DNA from: Aduncisulcus paluster
Lineage: Eukaryota; Fornicata
Assembly: GCA_024181965.1 (NCBI GenBank)
Contig: BQXS01012585.1
Coordinates: 1 to 36,956 of the forward strand
DNA length: 36,956 bases
Reading direction: 5' to 3'
Below the pieces are notes generated by a model. It had not been told where the DNA came from. It saw only the letters and a list, made by a program, of their open reading frames with translations, and did no database searches. A program made the translations under genes and the position numbers. This document shows, one piece after another, positions 1 through 9,308 of this stretch (its first letter is position 1; the number at the start of each line of letters is the position of its first letter).

Positions 1-412
1 CCACAGCAAGAATAAAACATGACATTTGAAGATTGATGATCTTCAGGATTATCTGAGATTGAAGATTAAATGAAGTGCCGTTTATTAGAATAGCGATAAT
101 TATCTGAAATAATAAAAAATTTATCTAGATATATTTATTAATAAAACGTTTAAACAGTGCAGGGCTTAAATTTGAAATAAAAGATAAAATCAGATTTAAG
201 TTTACAAAATATCAATAACTTTTATTTACCATTATAATTTTTTTATTTTAAAAAAATTCGGTGAGTTGGGACACTCTGTTTTATTGTTGTAAAATGAGTA
301 TAATATCAAGTAAAAATCATTATACTGGGCCATATTAGATTAAATACTTATCGTTTCATTTTGATGCCACTAAAAATAGATTATCCAAAAATAGATTTCG
401 GAAAAAGTAATA
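1..412. other. AT-rich non-coding stretch beyond the transposase stop
   Basis: I see no gene here. It is very AT-rich and follows the stop codon of the hAT transposase, so it is probably the 3' end of that element plus flanking DNA. A CAGGG at 160-164 is the only partial match to the opposite terminus (CAGGGATGTAC when read inward). Its 8-bp neighbour does not match the 8 bp outside the right terminus, so I do not call it the left end. Confidence 0.4.
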
Positions 413-2872
413 TTAACCGTCATCTTCTATACTCTGAATCTCATTCTGAGATTCATCAGACAAAGAACTAGAGGAATCAGATGAGGTTGATTTAGGTATA
501 AGCGGGAAAAAATCATCAATACTGCCTTGATTTTTCTGAGAATGACATAACTTATGTGAAGACTTACCAACTGCTGTAATAGAGTGCTCTTTGTCTTGGG
601 ATTCCTTCTCAACACTCACAGACTGAGAGATCTCAGACTGTTTTTTCAAGGGACCAGATTGGAGCTCATCATGAGAACTTCTCATCTTTCCTGCTTCTTT
701 ACGTCTTGGAATTTTTTCCCTTGTTTTCCGCCCCTTCACTGGATTAATCGTAGTCCAATGATATTTCAGAGTACAATAAAGTGCAGCATTTTCATTTGTG
801 AGTCTTGAACGTTGAGGGGTCAGAATAAGTCCATAAGCAGAGAAAAATCTTTCCACTTCGGCCCCAGACAGAGAAATAGTAAGTAGAGGCTCCACAAATT
901 TGAATGCAATATCATGATTTTTCCAATAGTTGTAATATTTCTCTCTCTTTTCATCAATGTTCAATTGTGAGAAATCAAGAACATCTTCTTGAGCATAACA
1001 ATGGAGTTGATACTTAAGGTTCGCATTGCTAAGGCCATCCATTCGGTTATTGTAGTCATATTTCTTCAAAATAGCAAGCAGTTGTTTTACATTCTTTCTT
1101 GGAGAGTGGTCCGGCAAAAATTCCACCACATCTTTGTACAAATCCAAAGCTTTTTTAATATTTGCCTCTCTCTTCGCATAATTTGGGGGAATAGAATACC
1201 TATTCTTTCGCATCTCATCAATACTGAAAAGGAGACAATCAATATCTTTGATTGCAAAATCGACTTCTCTTCCCTGTACACAAATAACAGCTCTTCCAAG
1301 ATTAGTAAAGAAAGGCGCCATTTTTTCCAATTTTTTCCTATTACCCTCTGAAAACAAATTTTCCACGACATATTTTTTTTCCTCCTCATCTTTTATATAT
1401 GTTTCACAAAACAACCGATAATTTAGCCATTTAGCAAGAATGTGGAGAGTGCAGTCGACATTTTCCACCCACCGGGTCATACACTTGGTTACAGATTTAA
1501 TTTGATATTTGGTTAACTGATTTTTGTGATGCATCTGTGCTAAAGATATCTTTGTAATGAGCTCCGAAATGAACCGATTCTCTTTAAGTTTCATAAAATC
1601 ACCCAATAACAAATCTAATTGATGTGCAAGACACCAAACATGGTTGATAACTAATGGTGCCACCGTATCCAGTGGGTCTATTGACTCCTTTGATTTATAC
1701 TCTTGTAGCCTTTTTCCCACATTCAACATCAGAGCTTCCCCATCAGTAATAATGAATCCAGGTGCAAATGAATATTCCTCTATTAATTTAGTAAGTTTAT
1801 CAGCTATTTTATCAGCTAGTATTCTTCCTTTCTTTTGTTTATCCTTATCCTCTTTATCATTTTGAGATTCCTTTTTTCTAGAATCCTCTTCAGCTGAGGA
1901 TTTAACAAGTTTCTCCAGCTCAGATCGATTATCCCAATATTTTAAAAATAAACTCTCAAGACTCATCCCCATTGAACAAGCTTTCTTTTGATACAACGAC
2001 AACTTTTTCTCGTCCTTATCAAGAACTCTAATTTGCCGTTCAATTGCACTTTTCCTTTTGTTTGACTCCTCGATCATTCTCTCAACATTTATGATATTGT
2101 CATTATACTGCTTTCTTGTTATTTTCGTTAAAGTTATTTCTTTCTCATCCTCTAGTCTTTTCTTTTCCTCTTCAGGGCTCTCTTGAGCCAGAGAGGCAAG
2201 AAGGTCAGGATCCAATTTTTCTTCTTCGGGAAGAATATGCGCCAATTTCCTATACTCTTGCTTGGCATTAACACCAATGATTGGTAACATGCCACATCTG
2301 TATTTAGAACCTTTATCAATGATGAAACTAACACATTGTCCCTCCCACTCTCGACACAAATCATCCTCTTGTTTTTCTATCAATCTTTTTGCTGTCGTTT
2401 CTACTATCCTTCTTGTTACAATATTCCCAGTTCCTGCTTGATACATTAAAGATTGAAACTCTGGTGTCAAAATCTTACTGATCATCAGAGGAGAAAGTCC
2501 TAACCCAAGTAAATAGCCTATACACCCATCTTTAGCATCGGAAGGAGATATTTCCCCCGTCTCAATACATTCATCAATGGTTTTCTGCTCCTGACAAGCG
2601 TCATATTTCGAAAGGTGTTGCTCTGACTTGAGATGAGAACATAATTTCTTTACAGTCCTCTCGATCCGGCAATGACAACATTTACATTGCAAATAATACC
2701 GTTTTTTTAATTTACCAGATATTTGCTTTGTTTCTGTGATGGGTTCTGTCCAATCAAAACTGCAATCAAAATTCTCTTCAAATTTCTCCTTATCTTCAAA
2801 TTTTTCTTTACCCTTTTCATCAAAAGAATCCCAAACGTTTTGTAAAAAGTAAATTTTGTTACAATCACCCAT
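413..2872 (-). CDS. hAT-family transposase with C-terminal PIP-box
   Basis: An intact 819-residue transposase that should cut and paste its own element. The ATG at 2872 is chosen because further upstream the frame has only a TTG start and runs into the terminal repeats. Residues 63-86 form a BED-like zinc finger (paired Cys, then H80 and H86). D186 (in IIDKGS) and D377 (in ITDGEA) are candidate RNase H-fold aspartates. The CLAHQL motif at 414-419 is the usual hAT C-x2-H, and the C-terminal dimerisation block (about 660-708, SGAEVERFFSAYG) holds candidate glutamates E672 and E674. Between D186 and D377 lies an unusually long charged, coiled-coil-like stretch (about 215-360). The tail is basic then serine/acid-rich and contains QGSIDDFF (782-789), a PIP-box. 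There is no frameshift or internal stop, so the gene may be functional. Confidence 0.88.
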   Translation of the reverse strand: MGDCNKIYFLQNVWDSFDEKGKEKFEDKEKFEENFDCSFDWTEPITETKQISGKLKKRYYLQCKCCHCRIERTVKKLCSHLKSEQHLSKYDACQEQKTIDECIETGEISPSDAKDGCIGYLLGLGLSPLMISKILTPEFQSLMYQAGTGNIVTRRIVETTAKRLIEKQEDDLCREWEGQCVSFIIDKGSKYRCGMLPIIGVNAKQEYRKLAHILPEEEKLDPDLLASLAQESPEEEKKRLEDEKEITLTKITRKQYNDNIINVERMIEESNKRKSAIERQIRVLDKDEKKLSLYQKKACSMGMSLESLFLKYWDNRSELEKLVKSSAEEDSRKKESQNDKEDKDKQKKGRILADKIADKLTKLIEEYSFAPGFIITDGEALMLNVGKRLQEYKSKESIDPLDTVAPLVINHVWCLAHQLDLLLGDFMKLKENRFISELITKISLAQMHHKNQLTKYQIKSVTKCMTRWVENVDCTLHILAKWLNYRLFCETYIKDEEEKKYVVENLFSEGNRKKLEKMAPFFTNLGRAVICVQGREVDFAIKDIDCLLFSIDEMRKNRYSIPPNYAKREANIKKALDLYKDVVEFLPDHSPRKNVKQLLAILKKYDYNNRMDGLSNANLKYQLHCYAQEDVLDFSQLNIDEKREKYYNYWKNHDIAFKFVEPLLTISLSGAEVERFFSAYGLILTPQRSRLTNENAALYCTLKYHWTTINPVKGRKTREKIPRRKEAGKMRSSHDELQSGPLKKQSEISQSVSVEKESQDKEHSITAVGKSSHKLCHSQKNQGSIDDFFPLIPKSTSSDSSSSLSDESQNEIQSIEDDG

Positions 2873-2952
2873 AATTATTGCGAAACGATGCAAAAAAAAG
2901 AGATTCAAATCACGAAATTTGTGGAGTTTATTTTCAAAAAAAAACGCAAAAT

Positions 2953-3023
2953 GCAGCCACTTGGCAGCCAATTGCAGCCAAATTTCTCGTTGGCAGCCAG
3001 CGGCTGCAAGATGTACATCCCTG
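2953..3023. repeat. hAT right terminus: inverted-repeat end and subterminal GCAGCC repeats
   Basis: The terminal CAGGGATGTACAT (read on the minus strand) occupies 3011-3023. Four direct GCAGCC copies and one inverted GGCTGC follow inward. The last pair (2993-3007, GCAGCC-AGC-GGCTGC) forms a perfect short hairpin. Subterminal arrays of this kind bind hAT transposases through the BED finger in known systems; that role is inferred here. Confidence 0.7.
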
Positions 3024-3073
3024 ATTTTCAATCCATATTGTGTTTTTTTTTTGTCGGATTGGAAGGGTATTCA

Positions 3074-4991
3074 ATGGAATTGAAGGAATTTACTGTTCAT
3101 AACTGTTTGAAAAAACTTACTTCATGTACTACTGAGGAGATTTCCACTGAATCACTCAAGTTGATTGATATCCGTCATGCTCAGTTGAAATCGGATAAGG
3201 AAGTTATGGTCGGAGATGATGAAGTGTTTTTATTTTCTTCTGAAGCCATTGATTTACTTATTTCAATCTTTGAAAGGGGAGATATTGATGAATCTAACGC
3301 TACAGAGCTATTCCGTTGTTTGTATCATTTATTATCGACAATCAGCTTTAAGATGGCTTCTAAAAATAAGGAAATTGAAGAGATTGAGAGCAAAATTGAA
3401 GAAATTGAAGCCCAAATGTGTGAGTGTGAGTGTGACGATGATCATTGTCATTGTGAAGACGAGGGTTGTGGATGTGAAAGCGAAGAAGGCAAAGAATCGT
3501 GTGATTCCAAGCATTGTCATGGACATGATGATGATGAGAAGAAGCAAAAACTCCGTAGTGAGATGGATTCTCTCACTCAGCTTCTGGTGACCAAATCCCA
3601 CCCCATCTCGCGTAATAAGCGTCGTCTCATTGATTTATTGATTCCTTTCCTCCATTACCCTGACACAACGCCGGTTCCAACCCTTTCTGCAGCTCTTGTA
3701 CTTGCCCTTGTTGATCCTGACTTTGTTACAGATGCTGGCTCATGTTTAACAATCGCCAAGGATATTTTGGGATCAAAATCAGAAGGTGAGAAAGTTAAGT
3801 TCGAGGATAATTCAATTGCATGCAATGTTGTTGCGTGTATTCTCGTACTTGGTTCTCCAGCTGACGATGCTCTCGATTCTTTACCTTCTTTCGTGCAGTG
3901 TGAGGATGTTGAAAGTCATATTCAACATTGTGTGTCGTCATTGGTGGATAGAATTTGTATGTTGGGCGAGAATGAAGATAAAAATAGAGATGGCGGTGAG
4001 AAACATGGTGAAAGGGAAGAAATTGAGTGTCTTTCATCATTATTCGTTGATCTCGTTGAAGATTTTGTGAATATATGTTGCAAAACTTGTGATGATTGTA
4101 AAGAAATGGTCGAAGCTGAATTAGCTGAAAATGAAGAAGAGGAAGAAGAGGAGGAGGAAGAGAAGAAGGAAGGAGAAGAAAAACCTCAACAATTCAGTGA
4201 ATTAGAAAAGAGAAATGGGATTGCTTCCAAAATATTAGCATTCCATATGTTACAAATGCCTTGTCTTCCTCTCTCATTGAGTGTTGCCGCATCCATCCTA
4301 AAAATAGGTTCTGAGAAACTTCAAAAGTTTATTCAATATTGTGTTCGTGTTACACCCTGTGACCTTGATTGGAATGGTGTCTCCAAGTGTCTCGGGAACT
4401 GTATGTTCCTACCTGTTACCGATATCAATGCCTTCTGTGCCTTCATGAGGAGTAGTTCTGGAACACATCATACCGATATTGGGGATATCATTGATCTTTG
4501 CGCTGCTTTCACTTGTGGTGCTGATTGTTTGATTGGAGCCACGAATGAAGACGAGGAGGAAGACGAAGGAGAGGGAGAGGAAGAAGAGGAGGAAGAGGGA
4601 GAAGAAGGAAAGAAGGAGAGTGAAAAGAAAACCATTAATGAAGCAGAAGAGGGAGAGGGAGAAGAGGGAAGAAGAAGAAGAAGAAGAAGAGTTCGAATCT
4701 TTCTCTGATGTTTACAATGCTTCTGCTCTCTTCCCCTTCATAGTTCTCTATAATACAGGGATTATCGATGTTTGTTTGAATGGTCTTGTGAAGGCTCTGG
4801 AAAGTGGTTTAAAGCCTGAAACTGGAGAACAAAAAGAGGATCTGTTGACATCTCTCACTGAGTCACTTGAAATGCTTGAGAAAGGAATGTTCAAAAACCC
4901 AGCTTTCTCAAAAATGAATGAAAATACAATTGAAATGATGAATGGGAGGAAGAAAATGCTCGTGAAGTGTATTTCCCTCGTTGGGAAATAA
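3074..4991 (+). CDS. Acidic hypothetical protein with Cys/His-rich insert; frameshifted
   Basis: I do not recognise this family. The ATG at 3074 is chosen because the open frame upstream of it crosses the hAT terminus. The N-terminal part looks helical and ends in a short coiled coil, followed by a striking metal-binding-like insert at residues 116-155 with CxC, HCHC and HCHGH clusters among Asp/Glu. A helical middle, possibly armadillo-like, is interrupted by poly-Glu tracts (4129-4170 and 4547-4690). At about 4664-4670 the reading frame shifts by one base inside the GAA tract. Without the shift the protein ends in an Arg run at 4708; with it, the acidic tract continues into a normal globular tail (FESFSDVYNA...) ending at 4991, giving 638 residues. 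An assembly or polymerase slip is most likely. It converges with the next gene, 38 bp away. Confidence 0.7.
4664..4690 (+). other. One-base frameshift in GAA repeat
   Basis: In the upstream frame the tract reads E-E-G-R-R-R. Removing one G from the GGG at 4666-4668 makes it all Glu and joins it to the conserved-looking tail that stops at 4991. The repeat makes a sequencing indel the simplest cause. Confidence 0.65.
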
Positions 4992-5029
4992 CGGTTATAT
5001 ATATCAACAAGATTGTCATGAATTTCTTT

Positions 5030-8011
5030 TTATTCGTTGAAATTCATATTGAAATTTAGATCTAAGTTCTCTTCAACAATCTCCATTCCACCAGGCGATG
5101 AATCCAAAGAGTCACCTTCTGAACTTCTTCTTGAACTGGTGTCTCTCGATTCTTCTACTTCTTCCCACTTTCTTCTTGACTCTTCGGAATGGCGATATCC
5201 TCCAAATAAACATGTCTCTGCATCGAACAAAGCCTCAACGCCACATCCTGTTTGTTCGATCAGATCATACACCGATTGTCTCAAAGATCTTTCCTCATCG
5301 AATGACATCTGGACAAGCATATGTTGAGGAGGAGTGTATTGGATGAGGGAAGAGTGTTTGACTCGGCGTGGATGGCATGTGAAATAAGGAGAATCTCTTT
5401 CATGATTTGTAGCATACATTGGGAAACACAATGGACCTCGTTTGAGATATTTGCAATTGATTTCTTTTCCAGTGATGAGATTATAAATCATCTTCCTCTC
5501 TCGTTTTCTGAATACCTTTATGGATGTATATGTAGAGTATGTAGATCTCGGAGTTTTCACGGGAACAAATTCAATTTCAGAATGAACATGAGCCATTTCC
5601 ATTCCTGAACAAATGTGACAGGTATAGTAAAACCCATCAGAATCGGGGGATGAAGATATTTCAATCGAAGGAATCATAGATATCATGGGAATCGAACGAA
5701 GAAGCTTCGGAAAATGGGAGGAAGCAATATAGGAAAACACATTGGAAGTGTATTTAAGGATATGCAAAATATTTGAAGTCCTAAAATCATCAATAGTGTA
5801 ATATTCTGCCAATTTATCATCATATTTAGGAGATAGGTGAGGAATAGCTGATGGGGCATTTGATAACATAGAAAGGAGGTAAGGCATAAGCCAAGCATGA
5901 TTCCTCGATCGTTTATATTTATCGCGTACCTCCAACCATTCACCAATGAGATCTTTGACACCTAAAAATACTTCGGTGGCTTGTTCCTGAAGACAACATA
6001 AATTGGCAAAATACCTCATAACTTCACAAGTAGCAGAGAAATTTCTTTCGGAAAAACTCATCCTCACCCCTTTCATAAATCTTCTCTTGTAATCAACAAG
6101 TATTGGCCGGAATAGGGGCCAAGATTCAATACACAGTGTTTTGTTGGGACACCTTTCTCTACCCATCCATGTAATATTTGCGAGGAGGTGAGAAATCGAA
6201 TTGATTCCAGATTTGTTTCCATATTTTTTCATCCAACACTCCACATATGGTTTAACAAGAGTCAAAATGGAGAAATTCGTTTTTGAGGGAATAGATGAAT
6301 TTTTTGAGATATTCGTAAGAGTTTGGAAGATATATTCCGGGATACTAAAATCCAATCTTTCTAAACATCCCCTCTCAAAAATTCGTTGGAAAGTGGGATA
6401 TACCGTGGGTAATAACTTTTCCCAATTGACATAAACAATAACTTCTGAATAATTAAAATAAATCAGACAATACTCTCTGTCAACTTCTCTTCCCAATACT
6501 TCCTCAATTTTACATAAATATTCAATGAAAGTGTCAAAGAGATGGGAAAAATACACCCGAGGAAGAAAATACGTCCCAAATTTTCTTTGATCAGTGAATG
6601 CTGACAAACACTGACAACACAAGATTATCTCTTTTCTATGCTCAATAATCTGACTTTTGGATTGGTATGCAAGAAACACGGACAAGATATCTTGATAATG
6701 ATCTTTGTAAAGTTTGCCAAGAGACAAAATATTTTCACATTCCTTAATGGCCTCAATTAATTCATACCACTTCTTGAAATGAACATGACAATTCCTTAGA
6801 TATTTGGTGTATTCTTTCTCGTTAAACAGATTATCCACACAAAACTTCATACAATCATCAAACTTTGGCGAGAGATGAGGAACAAGGCATGGAACATCGG
6901 AGAGAGTTGACACAAGATCACACCATGAGATAAGTCCAACAGCTTGGTTCCTGTCTTTTAATATTTCATACCAACTATCGAGAAGTTCATCTTTAAGACA
7001 AGCATGAATTTCGATTGCTTGGGCAGGAATACAACAGAGATTAGAGAAGAATGAAAGGCATTGTGATAACAAATGATAAACAAATTTTTCCTTCTCTTCA
7101 GCATCAAATGAGATCTCCGTGGAAACAATATCTTTAACTGCATTCAGAATAGGATGAAAGATAAACCACAGCTGTGAGCATCGGACTTTATGAGTGTGGA
7201 GAAGCTTTTCATCTTCAGCTCGAGAAATATTTTCAAGGATGCATACCCATCGCATAACACAATCATTGTCTGGATATTTTATCATCCAAGGTACCATGTG
7301 AGGAAGAAGAAGGGATAAAAGGGAGTCTCTTGTGGAGCTATCGTTTAAAAATGTAAGATATTCACATATTTTGAGGATATCTTCAACTATTGGGTTTTCT
7401 AACCTCTTGATTTGTCCAATAGAAAATATCTCAGAGAGAAGAGACGAAATTTGGGGATATATCGTTCGACGAAGAGAGTGGGAAAGAGTAAAAGAGAGCC
7501 GAATCATTCTAAGCAATAGAATCGTAATAGATCTTACTGCTTTCTCCTGATGGGAAAATTGAATAGTTGAGGAGTGGTGAGTCCTTCTTTTCCCGGTGGT
7601 TTCTTGAAATATGTCTTCTTCTTCTTCCTCCTTGTCTTGTTCTTTTGTTTTGTCTGCAGAATTCTCTCTTATAACAGATTCGACTCTGATCATAGATGAT
7701 AATAATGATTCAAAATGAGAATAGATATCACCGATATCAGATGAAGTCCACGTGAGGGATGAGGTGTTAAAAGGTGCAAAATAATCTTCTAAAAATAATG
7801 ACAAACACTCAAAGGAAAGAGTAAAAAGATCTTGATGCAACAAGATAGTTTCGGGTGATCGAGAGAATTCATCAAATAGAGCATTGATACGAGGGAAATA
7901 CAATTCAAAAAAATGCATCAAGGAGGAGATATCCTTCAGACATTTAATATCCCCCTTCAATTTCTCAAGTTCAGCTCGAGAAAAGGGCCCTTTATATTTG
8001 GTATTTTGCAT
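5030..8011 (-). CDS. Hypothetical 993-residue helical-repeat protein with internal duplication
   Basis: An intact ORF with ATG at 8011 that I cannot assign to a named family. It is rich in Leu and Ile with regularly spaced helices, suggesting a HEAT/armadillo-like solenoid. Two segments (DNA about 6850-7240 and 5818-6195) are clear copies of each other. Both run from an NI(S/T) start through (F/Y)F(S/A)NLCC and end in PHLSPK(F/Y)DD, about 130 residues each. After the solenoid there is a CHIC pair within a Tyr/Cys/His-rich stretch, a basic segment (RKRERK), and a Ser/Glu-rich tail ending NFNMNFNE. No signal peptide or membrane segment is evident, so it is probably an intracellular scaffold. 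It converges with the preceding plus-strand gene and no intron is evident. Confidence 0.75.
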   Translation of the reverse strand: MQNTKYKGPFSRAELEKLKGDIKCLKDISSLMHFFELYFPRINALFDEFSRSPETILLHQDLFTLSFECLSLFLEDYFAPFNTSSLTWTSSDIGDIYSHFESLLSSMIRVESVIRENSADKTKEQDKEEEEEDIFQETTGKRRTHHSSTIQFSHQEKAVRSITILLLRMIRLSFTLSHSLRRTIYPQISSLLSEIFSIGQIKRLENPIVEDILKICEYLTFLNDSSTRDSLLSLLLPHMVPWMIKYPDNDCVMRWVCILENISRAEDEKLLHTHKVRCSQLWFIFHPILNAVKDIVSTEISFDAEEKEKFVYHLLSQCLSFFSNLCCIPAQAIEIHACLKDELLDSWYEILKDRNQAVGLISWCDLVSTLSDVPCLVPHLSPKFDDCMKFCVDNLFNEKEYTKYLRNCHVHFKKWYELIEAIKECENILSLGKLYKDHYQDILSVFLAYQSKSQIIEHRKEIILCCQCLSAFTDQRKFGTYFLPRVYFSHLFDTFIEYLCKIEEVLGREVDREYCLIYFNYSEVIVYVNWEKLLPTVYPTFQRIFERGCLERLDFSIPEYIFQTLTNISKNSSIPSKTNFSILTLVKPYVECWMKKYGNKSGINSISHLLANITWMGRERCPNKTLCIESWPLFRPILVDYKRRFMKGVRMSFSERNFSATCEVMRYFANLCCLQEQATEVFLGVKDLIGEWLEVRDKYKRSRNHAWLMPYLLSMLSNAPSAIPHLSPKYDDKLAEYYTIDDFRTSNILHILKYTSNVFSYIASSHFPKLLRSIPMISMIPSIEISSSPDSDGFYYTCHICSGMEMAHVHSEIEFVPVKTPRSTYSTYTSIKVFRKRERKMIYNLITGKEINCKYLKRGPLCFPMYATNHERDSPYFTCHPRRVKHSSLIQYTPPQHMLVQMSFDEERSLRQSVYDLIEQTGCGVEALFDAETCLFGGYRHSEESRRKWEEVEESRDTSSRRSSEGDSLDSSPGGMEIVEENLDLNFNMNFNE

Positions 8012-8209
8012 TTCTTGTAAAAAGTGGGAAAACAGAGTTCCGTTTGAAAATCGAATTAAAATGGATAAAATTATAATTTACAACATCAATAAAACAATTC
8101 GAATATAGAAAACAACCCAGAGCTTGAAAACATACAAATCGACAAGATGTAAAAAAATCAATGAACTAGAATACAATGTATCCAAATATATGGAATTGCA
8201 ACACCTTTA

Positions 8210-9124
8210 GGCTATCCGCTGGAATGGACTCGGTCAAAATAATAGGTTTAAAACGACATTTTGTGTATCTCCAGCATTGGGGGTTATCCATGGCTCTTGG
8301 ACATTAATCTATTTGCGTAATGTTTGGACAAAAAATAATATTTCTTCCATATATACCCATGCTGTTTAAATTGGCAGTTAGAGAAGAAGGCTTCTTTTAT
8401 CCTTTAAAAGAGTCCAATTGTCTGTCTCTTCTGGAGTAGATAATATGGTATAAATACTATATTTCATGACTCATGGCCATTGGGTCGTTCTCATGTAAAT
8501 CACAAGCTCCAAAGAATTGCTGTGATTCGAAGATCGTTTTTGTTGCAATAGAGAGATTTTGGAAATCTGTGAATGGTTCCATTTCATCTTTTCATGGCGG
8601 AATTATTATGATCAGTGACTCTTTAGCCGTGTCAATATTGTATTTTCCTTGATATTTTTTTGGATTTCAAATCCGAGTGACTTGTCCAAGAAAATGTCCT
8701 AGAGTCTGGAGATTCTGAAGTCTGGGTCACGTTGGTTATTCAATCAATTTTATCAACACAACGATTCATGATGCTTCTTTATGGCTTCGTTTCAACTCTC
8801 TCTGACGAATGATTTGTTGGACTGAATTTTCTTTCCTCAAACGCCTTGGAATCATCTTGGGGTGCTATCCCTAAGAAATGGAATTATGGGGTGGCAATGC
8901 TGTCGTTTGGGTTTATTCTTTCACTTGCAATTATTTTATCAATTATCTTATGTTTGAATCAGCAATGGAGAGTGATTTTGTTCGAAAGTGATCATGCAAG
9001 AGCTGCCAGACTGGATAATGTCAAGGTATCACCACAGATAGAGGAGGATGACACCGAAGTTGGCGGACAGATATCTGATTGTGATGATTCTCATAGCAAT
9101 CATTCGAGGAAAGAATTGCAATAA
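8210..9124 (+). pseudogene. Decayed gene for a probable single-pass membrane protein
   Basis: This stretch has no clean ORF, but successive plus-strand fragments look like protein: one starting WNGLGQNNRF near 8213, one containing EEGFFYPLKES near 8380, one from ATG at about 8472 (MAIGSFSCKS...) to 8653, one containing INFINTTIHDASLWLRF near 8750-8803, and a last open stretch 8813-9124. The last has no early ATG; it encodes a hydrophobic segment (GVAMLSFGFILSLAIILSII) followed by an acidic, Ser/His-rich cytoplasmic-looking tail. The fragments lie in different frames separated by stops. The best reading is a broken gene for a surface protein with a C-terminal anchor. The family is unknown, and chance open frames in AT-rich DNA remain possible. 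Confidence 0.4.
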
Positions 9125-9308
9125 ATCTTCTCGAGAAATCAGTTAATCTTTCATTATGATCGGCATCTATCATCTTGGTAAATCATGGGATTAATATCAC
9201 TGATATCATATCAGACATCTGTCAAACGATTATTTCTGAGAAGACTGATAGACGCAAGGGAATAAAAGCACAATGTCCTTCTTTACAGACAATAGCATTA
9301 TCCTTGGA

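Larger units (their letters stand above)
413..3023 (-). mobile_element. hAT-superfamily DNA transposon (right terminus seen, left terminus not located)
   Basis: The element carries a hAT transposase on the minus strand. Its right edge reads inward as CAGGGATGTACATC, a typical hAT-type terminus beginning CAGGG, ending at 3023. Just inside the edge are four direct GCAGCC hexamers (2953, 2964, 2974, 2993) and one inverted copy (3002-3007), an arrangement like the subterminal transposase-binding repeats of Ac/Ds elements. The 8 bp outside the edge (ATTTTCAA, 3024-3031) would be one copy of the target-site duplication. The other copy and the left terminus were not found in positions 1-412 and may lie outside the window. 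The transposase is intact, so the element may be recent. Confidence 0.75.

Noticed and set aside
160-176. CAGGGCTTAAATTTG as the left terminus of the hAT element
   Set aside because: It matches the right terminus mainly in CAGGG, has no GCAGCC subterminal repeats, and the 8 bp outside (AAACAGTG) differ from those outside the right end (ATTTTCAA).
2873-3031. N-terminal extension of the transposase to a TTG at 3031
   Set aside because: The extension runs through the terminal repeats and past the element edge; the ATG at 2872 starts the plausible protein.
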